Origin: Psychroflexus curvus
Lineage (GTDB): Bacteria; Bacteroidota; Bacteroidia; Flavobacteriales; Flavobacteriaceae
Reading direction: 5' to 3'
Length of the DNA stretch: 64,000 nt
NCBI RefSeq assembly: GCF_020164585.1
Contig: NZ_JAIQZF010000003.1
Coordinates: 370,627-434,626, forward strand
The translations under genes were made by a program, and so were the position numbers. How positions within the stretch are numbered: the stretch's first letter is position 1; each line of letters starts with the position of its first letter. Positions 9,306 to 19,541 of this stretch are shown one piece after another. Below the pieces are notes generated by a model that was not told where the DNA came from, ran no database searches, and saw only the letters and a list, made by a program, of their open reading frames with translations.

Positions 9306-10823
9306 ATGCCTATACCAATTGTAAATTCTATTGCTTCTTGGATTTTAAAGAAGCGCATTCATCACATGGAATTGTTTAAAAAGCATCCCATTGAAGTACA
9401 AAATGAATTGCTACTGGATTTAGTTTATAAAGCCCAAAATACGGAAATTGGAAAAACCTATGGCTTTAACGAGATAAAAAATTACGAGACTTTCAAAGAA
9501 AGAGTTCCTGTTCAAACTTATGAGGATTTTGAATCTACTTTTGAAAGGTGCAGGCAAGGAGAGGCTAACATTATATGGCCAACTCCTATTACGATGTTTG
9601 CTAAATCCAGCGGAACTACAGAAGCTAAAAGTAAATTCATTCCAGTAAGTCAGGAATCCTTGGAATCCTGTCATTATGCTGCCAGTAAAGATTTGCTGTG
9701 TATTTATTTAAACAATAATCCAGACTCTAAACTATTTACAGGAAAAAGCTTAAGGTTGGGAGGTAGTAAAGAAATTTATCAAGATAATGGAACTTCTTAT
9801 GGTGATTTATCTGCTTTGCTTATTTACAATATGCCGTTCTGGGCCAGTTATAGCAGTACCCCCGGAAATGAAGTGTCTTTAATGAGTGACTGGGAAACCA
9901 AGATGCAGGCTATCGTTGATGAAACGATCAAGGAACGTGTAACCAGCTTGGCTGGTGTTCCTTCCTGGATGCTTGTACTGCTTAATGATGTTTTAAAAAC
10001 CACTGGTAAATCTTCCATAAGTGAAGTTTGGCCAGATCTTGAAGTATATTTTCACGGAGGAGTCAGTTTTGAACCCTATCGAAATCAATATGAAAATATA
10101 ATACCTAGCAACAAAATGAGGTATTATGAAATCTATAATGCTTCTGAAGGGTTTTTTGCAGCTCAGGATAATAACGACTCCAAAGATCTGCTCCTGATGC
10201 TGGATTATGGGATTTTCTTTGAATTTATTCCCATGTCGACTTATGGAACTCCACAGGAAAAGGTCATCAACCTGAATGAGGTTGAAATTGATAAAAATTA
10301 TGCTATCGTAATTACGACCAATTCTGGTTTGTGGCGTTATAAAATTGGCGATACCATCAGGTTTACATCTTTAAGTCCACACAGAATCAGGGTGACAGGT
10401 AGGACAAAACACCATATCAATGCCTTTGGTGAGGAGCTTATTATTGAAAATGCTGAAGCTGCCGTGAATAAAACGGCCTGCGAACTCAATTGCGAGGTGA
10501 TGGAATACACAGCAGCTCCTGTCTTTATGGAAGGGAATAAGAAAGGAGCGCATGAATGGATTTTAGAGTTCAAAACGCCCCCAGAAAATCTTTCTGATTT
10601 TCAAATCCGATTGGATAAAAATCTTCAGGAAATCAATAGTGATTATGAAGCCAAGCGTTATAATAACATGACTTTAGATTTATTGAAAATTCATCAAGCT
10701 AAGCCTAAGCTTTTTCAAAATTGGTTAAAGCAGCATAATAAATTAGGAGGTCAGCATAAAATCCCACGTTTATCGAATAATCGAGAACACTTGGAAGAAT
10801 TATTGGCTCTAAACAGAAATTGA
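9306..10823 (+). CDS. GH3 auxin-responsive promoter family protein
   Basis: Belongs to the GH3 family, adenylate-forming enzymes that in plants conjugate acyl acids such as auxin to amino acids. Bacterial substrates are unknown. The 505 residues fit the family length. The ATP/phosphate-binding loop KSSGTTEAKSKFIPVS (about 100-115), YNASEGFFA (about 278-286), YRYKIGD-like WRYKIGD and a C-terminal Lys-containing lobe are visible. It is followed after 30 bases by a small membrane protein and an Smr protein, probably in one transcript. Confidence 0.88.
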   Translation: MPIPIVNSIASWILKKRIHHMELFKKHPIEVQNELLLDLVYKAQNTEIGKTYGFNEIKNYETFKERVPVQTYEDFESTFERCRQGEANIIWPTPITMFAKSSGTTEAKSKFIPVSQESLESCHYAASKDLLCIYLNNNPDSKLFTGKSLRLGGSKEIYQDNGTSYGDLSALLIYNMPFWASYSSTPGNEVSLMSDWETKMQAIVDETIKERVTSLAGVPSWMLVLLNDVLKTTGKSSISEVWPDLEVYFHGGVSFEPYRNQYENIIPSNKMRYYEIYNASEGFFAAQDNNDSKDLLLMLDYGIFFEFIPMSTYGTPQEKVINLNEVEIDKNYAIVITTNSGLWRYKIGDTIRFTSLSPHRIRVTGRTKHHINAFGEELIIENAEAAVNKTACELNCEVMEYTAAPVFMEGNKKGAHEWILEFKTPPENLSDFQIRLDKNLQEINSDYEAKRYNNMTLDLLKIHQAKPKLFQNWLKQHNKLGGQHKIPRLSNNREHLEELLALNRN

Positions 10824-10853
10824 GCCTATCTTTGTTTTTGAAAACGTTTTTTA

Positions 10854-11060
10854 ATGATTGATACCAAGAAACAAGCTTTATTTACAGCCTTTATTATTAT
10901 AGGGGCTGCCCTTATCATTTACGACCTCACAGGCGAAAATGAAAACGTCTATCTTAAAGTGGGAGGTTTACTTTTGCTTATGATAGGACTATACAACTCT
11001 ACGAAGCAATGGACAAAAGATAACCCAAAAGACGACCAAGATTCTTCAGAAAATGAGTAG
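10854..11060 (+). CDS. small two-helix membrane protein, function unknown
   Basis: Short protein of 68 residues with two hydrophobic segments (about 8-24 and 33-46) separated by a short polar loop, and an acidic, Asp/Glu/Ser-rich C-terminal tail. It lies between the GH3 gene and the Smr gene and overlaps the latter by 8 bases, which supports it being translated. No functional motif is visible. Confidence 0.7.
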   Translation: MIDTKKQALFTAFIIIGAALIIYDLTGENENVYLKVGGLLLLMIGLYNSTKQWTKDNPKDDQDSSENE

Positions 11061-11598
11061 GAAAAGCTTTCAAATTGGCGATAAAGTTGAACTTCTCGAT
11101 GATAATGTCGCAGGAGTGGTAATAAAAGTTGAAAAGGAGGAAGTGACTTTTGAAACCTCAGATGGTTTTGAAATGAAAGTTCCCTATTCTCTTATTGTTA
11201 AAACTGAAGGTCAGTTGGATATAGATCTTCAGGATGATAATTTACTTCAAAAGCTAAAATCAGATTTGAATCCTAAACGAAAAGGGCCATCACAAAAGCC
11301 TAAGCGTCAACAGCCCGCCATGGAGGTGGATCTTCATATTCATAACCTGATTGACAAAACTTCGCAGCTTTCTAATTTTGAAATGCTCAATATTCAGCTG
11401 GAACACAGTCGTAAAAAAATCGAATTTGCCATAGAAAAACGAATCAAACGCATTGTCTTTATTCATGGTGTTGGGCAGGGCGTTTTGAAAGCTGAACTGC
11501 ACACTCTTTTTAGACGTTACGATCAAATTGAATTTTACGATGCAGATTATCAAAAATATGGTCTTGGCGCTACTGAAATATATATCTACGACCAATAA
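11053..11598 (+). CDS. Smr domain protein (DUF2027-like N-terminus)
   Basis: Protein of 181 residues with an N-terminal small beta domain (about 1-55), a basic linker with KRKGPSQKPKRQ, and a C-terminal Smr domain. The Smr signature is clear: MEVDLHIHNL (about 90-99) and VFIHGVGQGVLKAELH (about 134-149). Smr domains bind or nick nucleic acids, and stand-alone forms have been linked to ribosome rescue and RNA cleavage as well as DNA. The substrate of this one is not known. It overlaps the preceding small membrane gene. Confidence 0.85.
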   Translation: MSRKSFQIGDKVELLDDNVAGVVIKVEKEEVTFETSDGFEMKVPYSLIVKTEGQLDIDLQDDNLLQKLKSDLNPKRKGPSQKPKRQQPAMEVDLHIHNLIDKTSQLSNFEMLNIQLEHSRKKIEFAIEKRIKRIVFIHGVGQGVLKAELHTLFRRYDQIEFYDADYQKYGLGATEIYIYDQ

Positions 11599-11656
11599 TC
11601 AATTTACACCTTGGATTTTAAACTGAATTTGAGTCGATCTGAATTAGATTTAATCT

Positions 11657-11664
11657 TAGATTTG
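11657..11664 (+). promoter_or_regulatory. -7 promoter box upstream of the prolyl isomerase gene
   Basis: TAGATTTG fits the TAnnTTTG consensus and ends 19 bases before the start codon. A TTTG at 11628-11631 is a possible but widely spaced upstream element. Confidence 0.5.
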
Positions 11665-11682
11665 CAAAAAAAAATATAACTC

Positions 11683-12615
11683 ATGGAAAACGGAATATAC
11701 GCACACTTTAATACAGAAAAAGGTAAAATTACAGTTCAACTCACCTTTGATAAAACCCCCGGAACGGTAGGTAATTTTATAGGACTTGCTGAAGGAAAAA
11801 TCGAAAACTCAGCCAAAGATTTAGGAACTCCTTATTATGATGGATTGATTTTTCATAGAGTTATAGATAACTTCATGATACAGGGGGGAGATCCAAATGG
11901 AACCGGAACCGGAGGACCTGGTTATCAATTTGATGATGAGATCCATCCTGACTTAAAACACAACCAACCTGGAGTCTTATCTATGGCCAATGCTGGTGCA
12001 GGCACCAATGGCAGTCAGTTTTTTATCACTCACGAGCCAACTCCATGGCTTGACGGTAAACACACTGTATTTGGTTATGTTGTGGAAGGTCAGGATGTAG
12101 TTGACAGCATTGAAATGAAAGACAATCTAACTTCAGTAGAAATTGAACGCGTTGGTGATGAAGCTAAAGCTTTTGATGCTGTAAAGAGTTTTGAGAAATT
12201 CAATTCTTCTAAAGCAGAAAGAGAAGCTGAGTTAAAAGCTGAAGCGGCTAAAAAACTTGACGAAATTTCAAAAGGTTTTAAAGAAACCAAAAGCGGCTTG
12301 CGTTACCAAATCATCAACGAAGGTTCTGGACCAAAACCTAACAAGGGTCAGACGGTTAGCGTTCACTACAAAGGAAGCCTGGTAGATGGAACGGTTTTCG
12401 ATTCCTCTTATAAGAGAAAACAACCTATAGAATTTCCTGTTGGTGCAGGACATGTGATTGAAGGCTGGGATGAAGGACTTCTGTTACTTAACCAAGGGAC
12501 AAAAGCTCAATTTGTGATTCCTCCTCACCTGGCTTACGGCGACAGAGAAGTGGGGGGTGTGATTCCAGCAAATTCTATTTTGGTATTTGACTTGGAACTG
12601 GTTGATATAAAGTAA
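11683..12615 (+). CDS. bifunctional peptidyl-prolyl isomerase, cyclophilin-FKBP fusion
   Basis: Catalyses cis/trans isomerisation of prolyl bonds. The 310-residue chain carries two unrelated isomerase folds. A cyclophilin domain spans about 1-150, with [22 protein letters not shown] and [11 protein letters not shown] Lys/Glu/Ala linker follows, then an FKBP domain (about 205-310) with [16 protein letters not shown] and GWDEGL. No signal peptide is seen, so it should be cytoplasmic. Such fusions occur in several flavobacteria. It is a single-gene unit with its own promoter box and terminator-like hairpin. Confidence 0.93.
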   Translation: MENGIYAHFNTEKGKITVQLTFDKTPGTVGNFIGLAEGKIENSAKDLGTPYYDGLIFHRVIDNFMIQGGDPNGTGTGGPGYQFDDEIHPDLKHNQPGVLSMANAGAGTNGSQFFITHEPTPWLDGKHTVFGYVVEGQDVVDSIEMKDNLTSVEIERVGDEAKAFDAVKSFEKFNSSKAEREAELKAEAAKKLDEISKGFKETKSGLRYQIINEGSGPKPNKGQTVSVHYKGSLVDGTVFDSSYKRKQPIEFPVGAGHVIEGWDEGLLLLNQGTKAQFVIPPHLAYGDREVGGVIPANSILVFDLELVDIK

Positions 12616-12652
12616 TCATTCTTAGTTCAGAATTTAAACTAATTAAATTTTA

Positions 12653-12690
12653 AGTCCTCAAAGGTTTTCAAAACCTGTGAGGACTATTTA
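12653..12690. terminator. hairpin between the convergent isomerase and serine dehydratase genes
   Basis: AGTCCTCA-AGGTTTT pairs with AAAACCT-TGAGGACT across 12653-12685. The stem is long, with AT-rich but not pure-T flanks on both sides, so it probably acts on both genes. Confidence 0.65.
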
Positions 12691-12729
12691 TACAACTCTA
12701 TTACATACCATAATTAGGGGTGTTCTGCT

Positions 12730-14169
12730 TTAGCAATCACTCATATTCACTTTGATGGCGAGTCCGCCTTCAGAGGTTTCTTTGTATTTTGAAGTCATAT
12801 CCTGAGCGGTATCCCACATGGTAGCAATGACTTTGTCCAGAGGAACTTTGGCTTTAGTGGCATCCGATTCCATGGCGATTTCAGCGGCATTGATGGCTTT
12901 AATAGCACCCATAGCATTTCTTTCGATACATGGAATCTGTACCAAACCTGCGATGGGATCGCAGGTGAGTCCGAGATGGTGTTCCATGGCGATTTCGCTG
13001 GCCATAAGTACCTGCTCTGGCGTGCCGCCCATTACCTCAGTCAGCGCCCCTGCAGCCATAGCCGAGGAAACACCGATTTCTGCCTGACAGCCGCCCATAG
13101 CAGCTGAGATAGTCGCCCCTTTTTTGAATAAGCTTCCTATTTCACCGGCAACCAGCATAAATTGCTTTAAATCTTCAAAAGTCGCCTTATGATTTTCGAT
13201 GACCATATAATACATCATCACCGCCGGTAATGTTCCTGAGCTTCCGTTGGTTGGAGCGGTAACTACTCGACCTAGTGAAGCATTGACTTCATTAACCGAT
13301 ATGGCAAAGCAGCTTACCCACTGCAAAATTTGTCTAAACTTTACTTCTTTGGTTCTGATGGTCTCCAGCCATTCTTGAGGTGTATCGTAAGTTTCAAATC
13401 TGTGCTCAAGAAGATTCTTGTTCATTTTTGCCGCTCTTCTGTTAACATTGAGTCCGCCAGGTAAAGTGCCTTCAGTATGACAACCGATGTACATCGATTC
13501 CAGCATGGTTTCCCATATTTTCTCTAATCCAGAATGAATTTCAAGTTCATTTCTGAGCGATTTTTCATTTTCGAGAACAATTTCAGAAATGATTTTTTGT
13601 TCTTTTTTACAATGCTCAATCAATTCCAAAGCAGAATTGATTTGAAATGGGAAGCTTTTGAGTTCTTCTTGTTTTTGCTTCGCATTTTCGCGATCTTCTT
13701 TAACGACAAACCCACCACCGATAGAATAAAATGTAGATTCTACAGATTGACCGTTTTCTAAAACTCCTACATAGGTAATTCCATTAGGGTGGAATTCTTT
13801 GAAGTCCTTTTCAAAAATCACATCTTTATGAAAATCAAAATCGATAAAACGGGAATCCTCCAGATTTAGCCGACCTTCATTTTTGACACGATCAATTTCT
13901 ACATCTATGTGAGTAATGTCCATGGTAACAGGATCGTGACCACAAAGACCCAAAATGGCAGCAATGTCTGTCGCATGCCCTTTGCCTGTTAAAGACAAAG
14001 AACCGTAGAGATGGATTTTTATGGTTTTGATATTATCTAAATGCCCTTCTTCCTTCAATTCATCAATCCAGCGTTGAGATGCACGCCATGGACCTAGTGT
14101 ATGAGAACTTGAGGGTCCAATGCCGATCTTCATCATATCGAAAACACTTATGCATTCAATTTTCTTCAT
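12730..14169 (-). CDS. sdaA: L-serine ammonia-lyase (single-chain, iron-sulfur type)
   Basis: Deaminates L-serine to pyruvate and ammonia in the cytoplasm. The 479 residues combine the beta and alpha domains in one chain, as in E. coli SdaA. The beta-domain start [20 protein letters not shown] (about 8-27) and the alpha-domain [14 protein letters not shown] (about 301-314) are diagnostic. Cys residues expected to hold the [4Fe-4S] cluster are present in [19 protein letters not shown]. It is monocistronic. Confidence 0.96.
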   Translation of the reverse strand: MKKIECISVFDMMKIGIGPSSSHTLGPWRASQRWIDELKEEGHLDNIKTIKIHLYGSLSLTGKGHATDIAAILGLCGHDPVTMDITHIDVEIDRVKNEGRLNLEDSRFIDFDFHKDVIFEKDFKEFHPNGITYVGVLENGQSVESTFYSIGGGFVVKEDRENAKQKQEELKSFPFQINSALELIEHCKKEQKIISEIVLENEKSLRNELEIHSGLEKIWETMLESMYIGCHTEGTLPGGLNVNRRAAKMNKNLLEHRFETYDTPQEWLETIRTKEVKFRQILQWVSCFAISVNEVNASLGRVVTAPTNGSSGTLPAVMMYYMVIENHKATFEDLKQFMLVAGEIGSLFKKGATISAAMGGCQAEIGVSSAMAAGALTEVMGGTPEQVLMASEIAMEHHLGLTCDPIAGLVQIPCIERNAMGAIKAINAAEIAMESDATKAKVPLDKVIATMWDTAQDMTSKYKETSEGGLAIKVNMSDC

Positions 14170-14358
14170 TCGTTTTAAGCTTTGTTTATGAATTTACAAA
14201 TATTCAAGTTTTTTTCGAGATTAAATTCATAATCTTTCAAAATGATAGGCTTTGACTAAAATACATTTAATGTGACACTCTGTCATAACCATTTTGATGG
14301 CATAAAGATTGACTTTTATGTTTCGAAATCAATTATTAAGAACACAAAAAAAACAATT

Positions 14359-16266
14359 ATGGGTAAGATTATAGGTATAGATTTAGGAACAACCAACTCA
14401 TGTGTCTCTGTTATGGAGGGAAATGAGCCAACGGTTATTCCTAATGCTGAAGGAAAAAGAACAACACCATCTGTTATAGCTTTTGTAGAAGGTGGTGAAA
14501 TAAAAGTGGGTGACCCTGCAAAACGTCAGGCAGTAACCAATCCAGAAAAAACTATTTCTTCTATCAAAAGATTTATGGGAAATAAATTTTCTGAATCAAC
14601 AAAAGAAGTAGATAGAGTTCCTTACAAAGTGGTAAAAGGTGAAAACGATACAGCTCGTGTTGATATTGATGGTAGAATGTACACCCCTCAAGAGCTTTCT
14701 GCAATGATTCTTCAGAAAATGAAGAAAACTGCTGAGGACTATTTAGGTAGTGAGGTAACTGAAGCGGTAATTACGGTTCCTGCTTATTTTAACGACTCAC
14801 AAAGACAAGCCACAAAAGAAGCCGGAGAAATTGCTGGTCTGAAAGTAAGCAGAATTATAAACGAACCTACAGCAGCAGCTTTGGCTTACGGTTTGGATAA
14901 GAAAGATACAGATCAAAAAATTGCTGTATTTGACTTCGGTGGAGGTACACACGATGTATCTATCCTAGAATTAGGAGATGGTGTATTTGAAGTATTAGCA
15001 ACTGATGGTGATACTCACCTAGGTGGTGATGATGTGGATGAAGTAATCATCGATTGGTTAGCTGAAGAATTTATCAAAGATGAAGATATCGATCTTAGAA
15101 AAGATGCTATGGCACTTCAGAGATTGAAGGAAGCTGCAGAAAAAGCAAAAATCGAATTATCGTCTTCAAATTCAACAGAAATAAATTTACCATACGTTAC
15201 TGCAACACAAAGCGGTCCTAAGCACTTGGTAAGAACATTTACAAGGTCAAAATTTGAACAATTAATTTCAGGTTTGGTCAAAAGAACTATCGCTCCATGC
15301 GAAAAAGCTTTAAAAGCAGCAGGATTAAATACTAGTGATATCGATGAAGTTATCCTGGTAGGTGGTTCAACTCGTATCCCGTCTGTACAGAAAGCTGTGG
15401 AAGACTTCTTCGGAAAAAAACCTAGTAAAGGTGTAAACCCTGATGAAGTTGTAGCTATTGGAGCAGGAATACAAGGTGGTGTATTGACAGGAGATGTAAA
15501 AGATGTGTTGTTACTGGATGTAACTCCATTGTCTCTCGGTATTGAAACTATGGGTGGTGTAATGACCAAACTTATAGAAGCTAATACTACAATTCCTTCG
15601 AAAAAATCTCAGGTGTTCTCCACAGCACAAGACAATCAGCCAAGTGTTGAAATTCATGTTTTACAAGGTGAAAGACCAATGGCTGCTGATAATAAAACGA
15701 TTGGTAGATTCCATCTTGATGGTATACCACCAGCAAAACGTGGAGTTCCACAAATCGAAGTCACCTTTGACATTGATGCTAATGGTATCATTAAAGTAAG
15801 CGCTACAGACAAAGCTTCTGGAAAATCTCAGGATATCAGAATTGAAGCTTCTTCTGGATTGACTGAAGAGGAAATCAAGAAAATGAAACAAGAAGCTGAA
15901 GCAAATGCTGAAGCAGATAAAGAGGCTAAGGAAAAAGTAGATAAGCTGAATGAAGCTGATGCTATGATTTTCCAAACTGAAAGTCAAATGAAAGAATTTG
16001 GAGACAAAATTTCTGATGACAAGAAGAAGCCAATCGAAGATGCTTTAGAAGAACTTAAAGCGGCTTACGAAACTAAAGAGCTTGAGAAAATAACTCCTGC
16101 TTTAGACAAATTGAATGAAGCCTGGAAAACAGCTTCTGAAGAAATGTACAAAGCACAAGCTGAATCTCAGCAAGGTGGTGGTGAGCAACCAGGACCAGAC
16201 GCCGGCGATTCAAAAGGAAGCGACGACAGCGATGTTGAAGACGTAGACTTCGAAGAAGTTAAGTAG
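14359..16266 (+). CDS. dnaK: molecular chaperone DnaK (Hsp70)
   Basis: ATP-dependent chaperone of 635 residues. I place the start at 14359 because [16 protein letters not shown] is the universal DnaK N-terminus. The frame stays open 29 codons further upstream to 14272, but that extension has no homologous look. The nucleotide-binding domain shows phosphate loop [14 protein letters not shown] and [14 protein letters not shown]. The substrate domain and helical lid follow, ending in the acidic tail [11 protein letters not shown], close to the EEVD-like ends of bacterial DnaK. No dnaJ or grpE lies nearby. A strong terminator follows. Confidence 0.98.
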   Translation: MGKIIGIDLGTTNSCVSVMEGNEPTVIPNAEGKRTTPSVIAFVEGGEIKVGDPAKRQAVTNPEKTISSIKRFMGNKFSESTKEVDRVPYKVVKGENDTARVDIDGRMYTPQELSAMILQKMKKTAEDYLGSEVTEAVITVPAYFNDSQRQATKEAGEIAGLKVSRIINEPTAAALAYGLDKKDTDQKIAVFDFGGGTHDVSILELGDGVFEVLATDGDTHLGGDDVDEVIIDWLAEEFIKDEDIDLRKDAMALQRLKEAAEKAKIELSSSNSTEINLPYVTATQSGPKHLVRTFTRSKFEQLISGLVKRTIAPCEKALKAAGLNTSDIDEVILVGGSTRIPSVQKAVEDFFGKKPSKGVNPDEVVAIGAGIQGGVLTGDVKDVLLLDVTPLSLGIETMGGVMTKLIEANTTIPSKKSQVFSTAQDNQPSVEIHVLQGERPMAADNKTIGRFHLDGIPPAKRGVPQIEVTFDIDANGIIKVSATDKASGKSQDIRIEASSGLTEEEIKKMKQEAEANAEADKEAKEKVDKLNEADAMIFQTESQMKEFGDKISDDKKKPIEDALEELKAAYETKELEKITPALDKLNEAWKTASEEMYKAQAESQQGGGEQPGPDAGDSKGSDDSDVEDVDFEEVK

Positions 16267-16311
16267 ACTGTGTTGTTCGTAATCAAAGTTTAGATTACCT
16301 AATAACTATTT

Positions 16312-16340
16312 AAAACCGCTCTTTTTAGAGCGGTTTTTTT
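16312..16340 (+). terminator. rho-independent terminator after dnaK
   Basis: AAAACCGCTC TTTTTA GAGCGGTTTTTTT forms a perfect short hairpin with a T tract. It abuts the end of the convergent Nramp-like gene. Confidence 0.9.
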
Positions 16341-17568
16341 ATGCGATAAATTCATAGATCAGATAACCTAAGCCAAAGCAAATTAAAAAGAACAAACAGA
16401 TTTTAGAAAACAACAAATAGCCTGAATTCAATGTTATCGGATTTTTTTTCTGTGTCATCAGTTTTAAATTGAACCAGGCTAACACAGGAGAAGCCAAAAA
16501 TGATAAGCCTGCTGCAAAATCAACTAAAACGGTAAACGTACTTTTCAAATAATAAAGAATTCCAAGTGCTATCAACGGAATTACAACTATAAAGAAATGA
16601 TAGTGATTTAATTCTTTACGACTATCACTATCCTTCTGTACCAATTTAGACATCACTCTAGGGAATGCATCTGTAACCGTTAAGGTAGTGCTGAACATCG
16701 TAACGAAAGCTATAAAAGCAATCAAAACTCGGCTCCATTCTCCCAAGGTTTGAGTGTACATTTCGATAAGCTGTCCGGAAAAAGCAACGCTGCCGGAGGC
16801 AAAAGGGATGTCGCTGCTATTCATCAGGAAAAGCCCCATCAGGAAGAACAAAATACCCAGAAAAGTAGCTGAGATATACCCCAAATTGAAATCAAAACCA
16901 GCTTGTTTAGAATTGGGTCGGTGTTGAGTTTGAATCGTTTTTTCCTGGGTCCAGATGGAATGCCATACAGACGCATCAATAGGAATAGGCATCCAGCCCA
17001 TTAAGGCTATAACGAAACCAATGCCGCTAAGCGTCCATATCCCAGAGGATTTATTGAAGCTTATAGTAGAAAAATCAACTTGGAAAGCTGCAATAACGAC
17101 CGAAAAAAGGGTGGAGATGGTTAAAAGACTGACGACGATTTTCATCAACATATCCAGTTTTTTGTATTTACCGATAAGTAAAATCAGAACACAAAAGATT
17201 AACAGAAAAAGGCTCCAGGTAAAATTAGACCAGCCAAATGCAAATAAATACTCGGCTAAACCAGCAGAAACTATTGTCACTGCAGCCTGAATAATAAACA
17301 TGGTAGAGATGGTAATTAAAGCAAAAACTACAAGATATCTACGTCCAAGAGTTCTATAGCCGTCTATTAAATTTTTTCCAGTGGCCACTGCATACCTGGA
17401 TCCAAACTCCATAAATGGATATTTGGTTAGGCAAGCAATTAAAATGGCGAAAATTAAAACCACACCATAGTCTGCCCCTGCACGTGTAGCCTGAACCAGA
17501 TGTGAAACGCCAATAGCGGCACCAGCTAATAAAAAACCAGGTCCAATGTGTTTTAATAAACCTTTCAA
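16339..17568 (-). CDS. Nramp-superfamily membrane transporter lacking the canonical metal motif
   Basis: Integral membrane protein of 409 residues with about eleven hydrophobic helices, matching the Nramp/SLC11 family by its N-terminal GPGFLLAGAAIGVSHLVQ pattern and overall layout. Classical Nramp proteins bind Mn/Fe through DPGN in helix 1 and MPH in helix 6. Here helix 1 reads AAIGVSHL and the helix 6 region reads GWMPIPIDASVW, so neither motif is present. Transport of divalent metal ions is therefore uncertain, and this flavobacterial branch may have another substrate. It is monocistronic, convergent with dnaK. Confidence 0.8.
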   Translation of the reverse strand: MKGLLKHIGPGFLLAGAAIGVSHLVQATRAGADYGVVLIFAILIACLTKYPFMEFGSRYAVATGKNLIDGYRTLGRRYLVVFALITISTMFIIQAAVTIVSAGLAEYLFAFGWSNFTWSLFLLIFCVLILLIGKYKKLDMLMKIVVSLLTISTLFSVVIAAFQVDFSTISFNKSSGIWTLSGIGFVIALMGWMPIPIDASVWHSIWTQEKTIQTQHRPNSKQAGFDFNLGYISATFLGILFFLMGLFLMNSSDIPFASGSVAFSGQLIEMYTQTLGEWSRVLIAFIAFVTMFSTTLTVTDAFPRVMSKLVQKDSDSRKELNHYHFFIVVIPLIALGILYYLKSTFTVLVDFAAGLSFLASPVLAWFNLKLMTQKKNPITLNSGYLLFSKICLFFLICFGLGYLIYEFIA

Positions 17569-17701
17569 ATGCTAAGATTTTAGTTTCATTTTAAAGCTCA
17601 ATCAGTAAAACAATCTTATTACTATTTTTTTGAATACGTAACAATTTCAATAGTAAAATTATAAATTGAATTTACTCTTAAGCAATACGGCTTATTTTAA
17701 T

Positions 17702-17709
17702 TACTTTTG
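17702..17709 (+). promoter_or_regulatory. -7 promoter box upstream of pyrR
   Basis: TACTTTTG matches TAnnTTTG and ends 21 bases before the pyrR start, a plausible promoter for the long pyrR-ppx gene run. Confidence 0.55.
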
Positions 17710-17730
17710 TAAACCAAACGAATTTCAACG

Positions 17731-18270
17731 ATGAGCCAAAAATTGCTTCTTAATGCGAAGGAAATCAATATTATTCTTCAGCGCTTAGCTTGTCAACTTG
17801 TCGAAAATCATAAAAGCTTTGAGAATTCTGCACTCATCGGTATTCAGCCAAGAGGTAGTTTTCTTGCTAACAGGCTTTATGAAATTTTGAAAAAAGACTA
17901 TGGATTAACGTCTCTGGCTTATGGAAAGTTAGACATTACCTTCTATCGAGATGATTTCAGACGCGGAGATAAAGTGTTGAAAGCCAATGAGACTGACATT
18001 GATTTTATTGTAGAAAATAAACATGTGGTTTTGATTGATGATGTGCTGTTTACCGGCAGAAGCATACGTTCTGCTTTAACGGCTTTACAATCTTTTGGGA
18101 GACCTTCCAAAATTGAACTACTTACGTTGATCGACAGACGATTTAGCAGGCATTTGCCTATTCAACCAGACTATAATGGTAGAAAAGTAGATGCTATCAA
18201 CAATGAACATGTCAAGGTTTACTGGAAAGAAAACGATGGAGAAGATGCTATATACTTATTGAAAAACTAA
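17731..18270 (+). CDS. pyrR: PyrR: pyrimidine operon regulator / uracil phosphoribosyltransferase
   Basis: PyrR-family phosphoribosyltransferase of 179 residues. In Firmicutes it attenuates pyr mRNA when UMP is high and has weak uracil phosphoribosyltransferase activity. The PRPP-binding loop VVLIDDVLFTGRSIRSAL (about 97-114) and the IGIQPRGSFLA segment are intact. It is the first gene of the run and lies 9 bases before pyrB, so it plausibly regulates pyrimidine synthesis, though I see no clear attenuator in the short leader. Confidence 0.93.
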   Translation: MSQKLLLNAKEINIILQRLACQLVENHKSFENSALIGIQPRGSFLANRLYEILKKDYGLTSLAYGKLDITFYRDDFRRGDKVLKANETDIDFIVENKHVVLIDDVLFTGRSIRSALTALQSFGRPSKIELLTLIDRRFSRHLPIQPDYNGRKVDAINNEHVKVYWKENDGEDAIYLLKN

Positions 18271-18279
18271 TTATAAATC

Positions 18280-19218
18280 ATGAAAGAACTTAGTGTTTCA
18301 AATTTATTAGGAATCAAGTACCTTACTGCTGAAGACCTTCATCTTATTTTCGAAACTGCAGATCAGTTTAAGGAAGTCATCAACAGACCTATAAAAAAAG
18401 TTCCAAGTTTAAGGGACATCACCATTGCCAACCTTTTTTTTGAAAATAGTACCAGAACACGCTTGTCTTTTGAACTCGCGGAAAAGCGTCTGAGCGCAGA
18501 TGTTATTAATTTTTCAGCGTCTTCATCATCAGTCATTAAGGGCGAAACACTTATAGATACCGTCAATAACATACTTGCTATGAAAGTGGATATGGTGGTG
18601 ATGCGCCATCCCAATCCGGGAGCGGGAGTTTTTCTTTCCAAACATGTGAAGGCAAGTATTGTAAATGCCGGAGACGGGGCGCATGAGCATCCAACACAGG
18701 CTCTGCTCGATGTATTTTCAATTCGGGAAAAATACGGTGAGGTGGCAGGAAAGAAGATAGTTATCGTTGGAGATATTATGCATTCCAGAGTAGCTCTAAG
18801 CAATATTTTTACACTCAAAAAACTTGGTGCGGAAGTCAAAGTCTGTGGCCCAAATTCATTAATTCCAAAACATATCGAAAGTTTAGGGGTGAAAGTGGAA
18901 CACAATCTTATAAAGGCTTTAGAATGGTGCGATATTGCAAATATGTTACGAGTTCAAAATGAACGAATGGAACATTCTTATTTCCCAAGTACAAGAGAAT
19001 ACGTTCAACAGTATGGGATTAATAAAACCTTACTGGATACTTTGAGTAAGCCTGTTACCATCATGCATCCTGGGCCAATCAATAGAGGAGTGGAGATCAC
19101 AAGCGACGTTGCAGATTCAGAACACTCTATTATTCTGAATCAGGTAGAAAACGGAGTCGCTATTCGTATGGCTGTCATGTATTTATTGGCTTCAAAAATC
19201 AAAAATTATGAAAACTGA
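18280..19218 (+). CDS. pyrB: aspartate carbamoyltransferase catalytic subunit
   Basis: Condenses carbamoyl phosphate with aspartate, the committed step of pyrimidine synthesis. It has 312 residues, the normal length. The carbamoyl-phosphate motif FFENSTRTRLSFE (about 50-62), the HPTQALLD motif (about 137-144) and HPGPINRGVEI near the C-terminus carry the active-site residues. No regulatory pyrI is adjacent. It follows pyrR by 9 bases and overlaps the next small gene by 11 bases. Confidence 0.97.
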   Translation: MKELSVSNLLGIKYLTAEDLHLIFETADQFKEVINRPIKKVPSLRDITIANLFFENSTRTRLSFELAEKRLSADVINFSASSSSVIKGETLIDTVNNILAMKVDMVVMRHPNPGAGVFLSKHVKASIVNAGDGAHEHPTQALLDVFSIREKYGEVAGKKIVIVGDIMHSRVALSNIFTLKKLGAEVKVCGPNSLIPKHIESLGVKVEHNLIKALEWCDIANMLRVQNERMEHSYFPSTREYVQQYGINKTLLDTLSKPVTIMHPGPINRGVEITSDVADSEHSIILNQVENGVAIRMAVMYLLASKIKNYEN

Positions 19219-19540
19219 ACAAAAAGACAATTATATTATTCTTAGCGATGAAAAAGATGATGTAGAGGATTTTGCAGACTTTCTTACACGCATTCAAAAT
19301 CGATTCAAAGATCAGAACGTCGTTATAGATATTCAAAAGTATGGAAACCTCACTTTAGAGGAGCTTTTAAAGTTTTTGAAACTTTCTTTTACCCATAGAA
19401 AAGGCAAAAAATCTCTGGTTGTTGTAAATGATACAATCAATATTGACGCAGTTCCAGATGAAATTCATGTTGTTCCGACTTTTCAAGAGGCAGAAGATTT
19501 AATTGGTCTCGAAGAAATAGAAAGAGATTTGGGATTTTAA
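19208..19540 (+). CDS. small STAS-like protein preceding ribonuclease Z, function unknown
   Basis: Acidic protein of 110 residues with alternating beta/alpha pattern (IILSDEKDD, VVIDIQKYGNLTLEELLKFL, SLVVVNDTINI) that resembles a small STAS-type fold. In flavobacterial annotations this neighbour is sometimes mislabelled ribonuclease Z, but it has no metal-binding His motif. It overlaps pyrB by 11 bases and ends 1 base before rnz, so the three are translated from one mRNA. The role is unknown. Confidence 0.7.
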   Translation: MKTEQKDNYIILSDEKDDVEDFADFLTRIQNRFKDQNVVIDIQKYGNLTLEELLKFLKLSFTHRKGKKSLVVVNDTINIDAVPDEIHVVPTFQEAEDLIGLEEIERDLGF

Positions 19541-19541
19541 T

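Noticed and set aside
14272..14358. Upstream extension of dnaK
   Set aside because: The extra 29 codons have no DnaK character. [10 protein letters not shown] at 14359 is the standard N-terminus.
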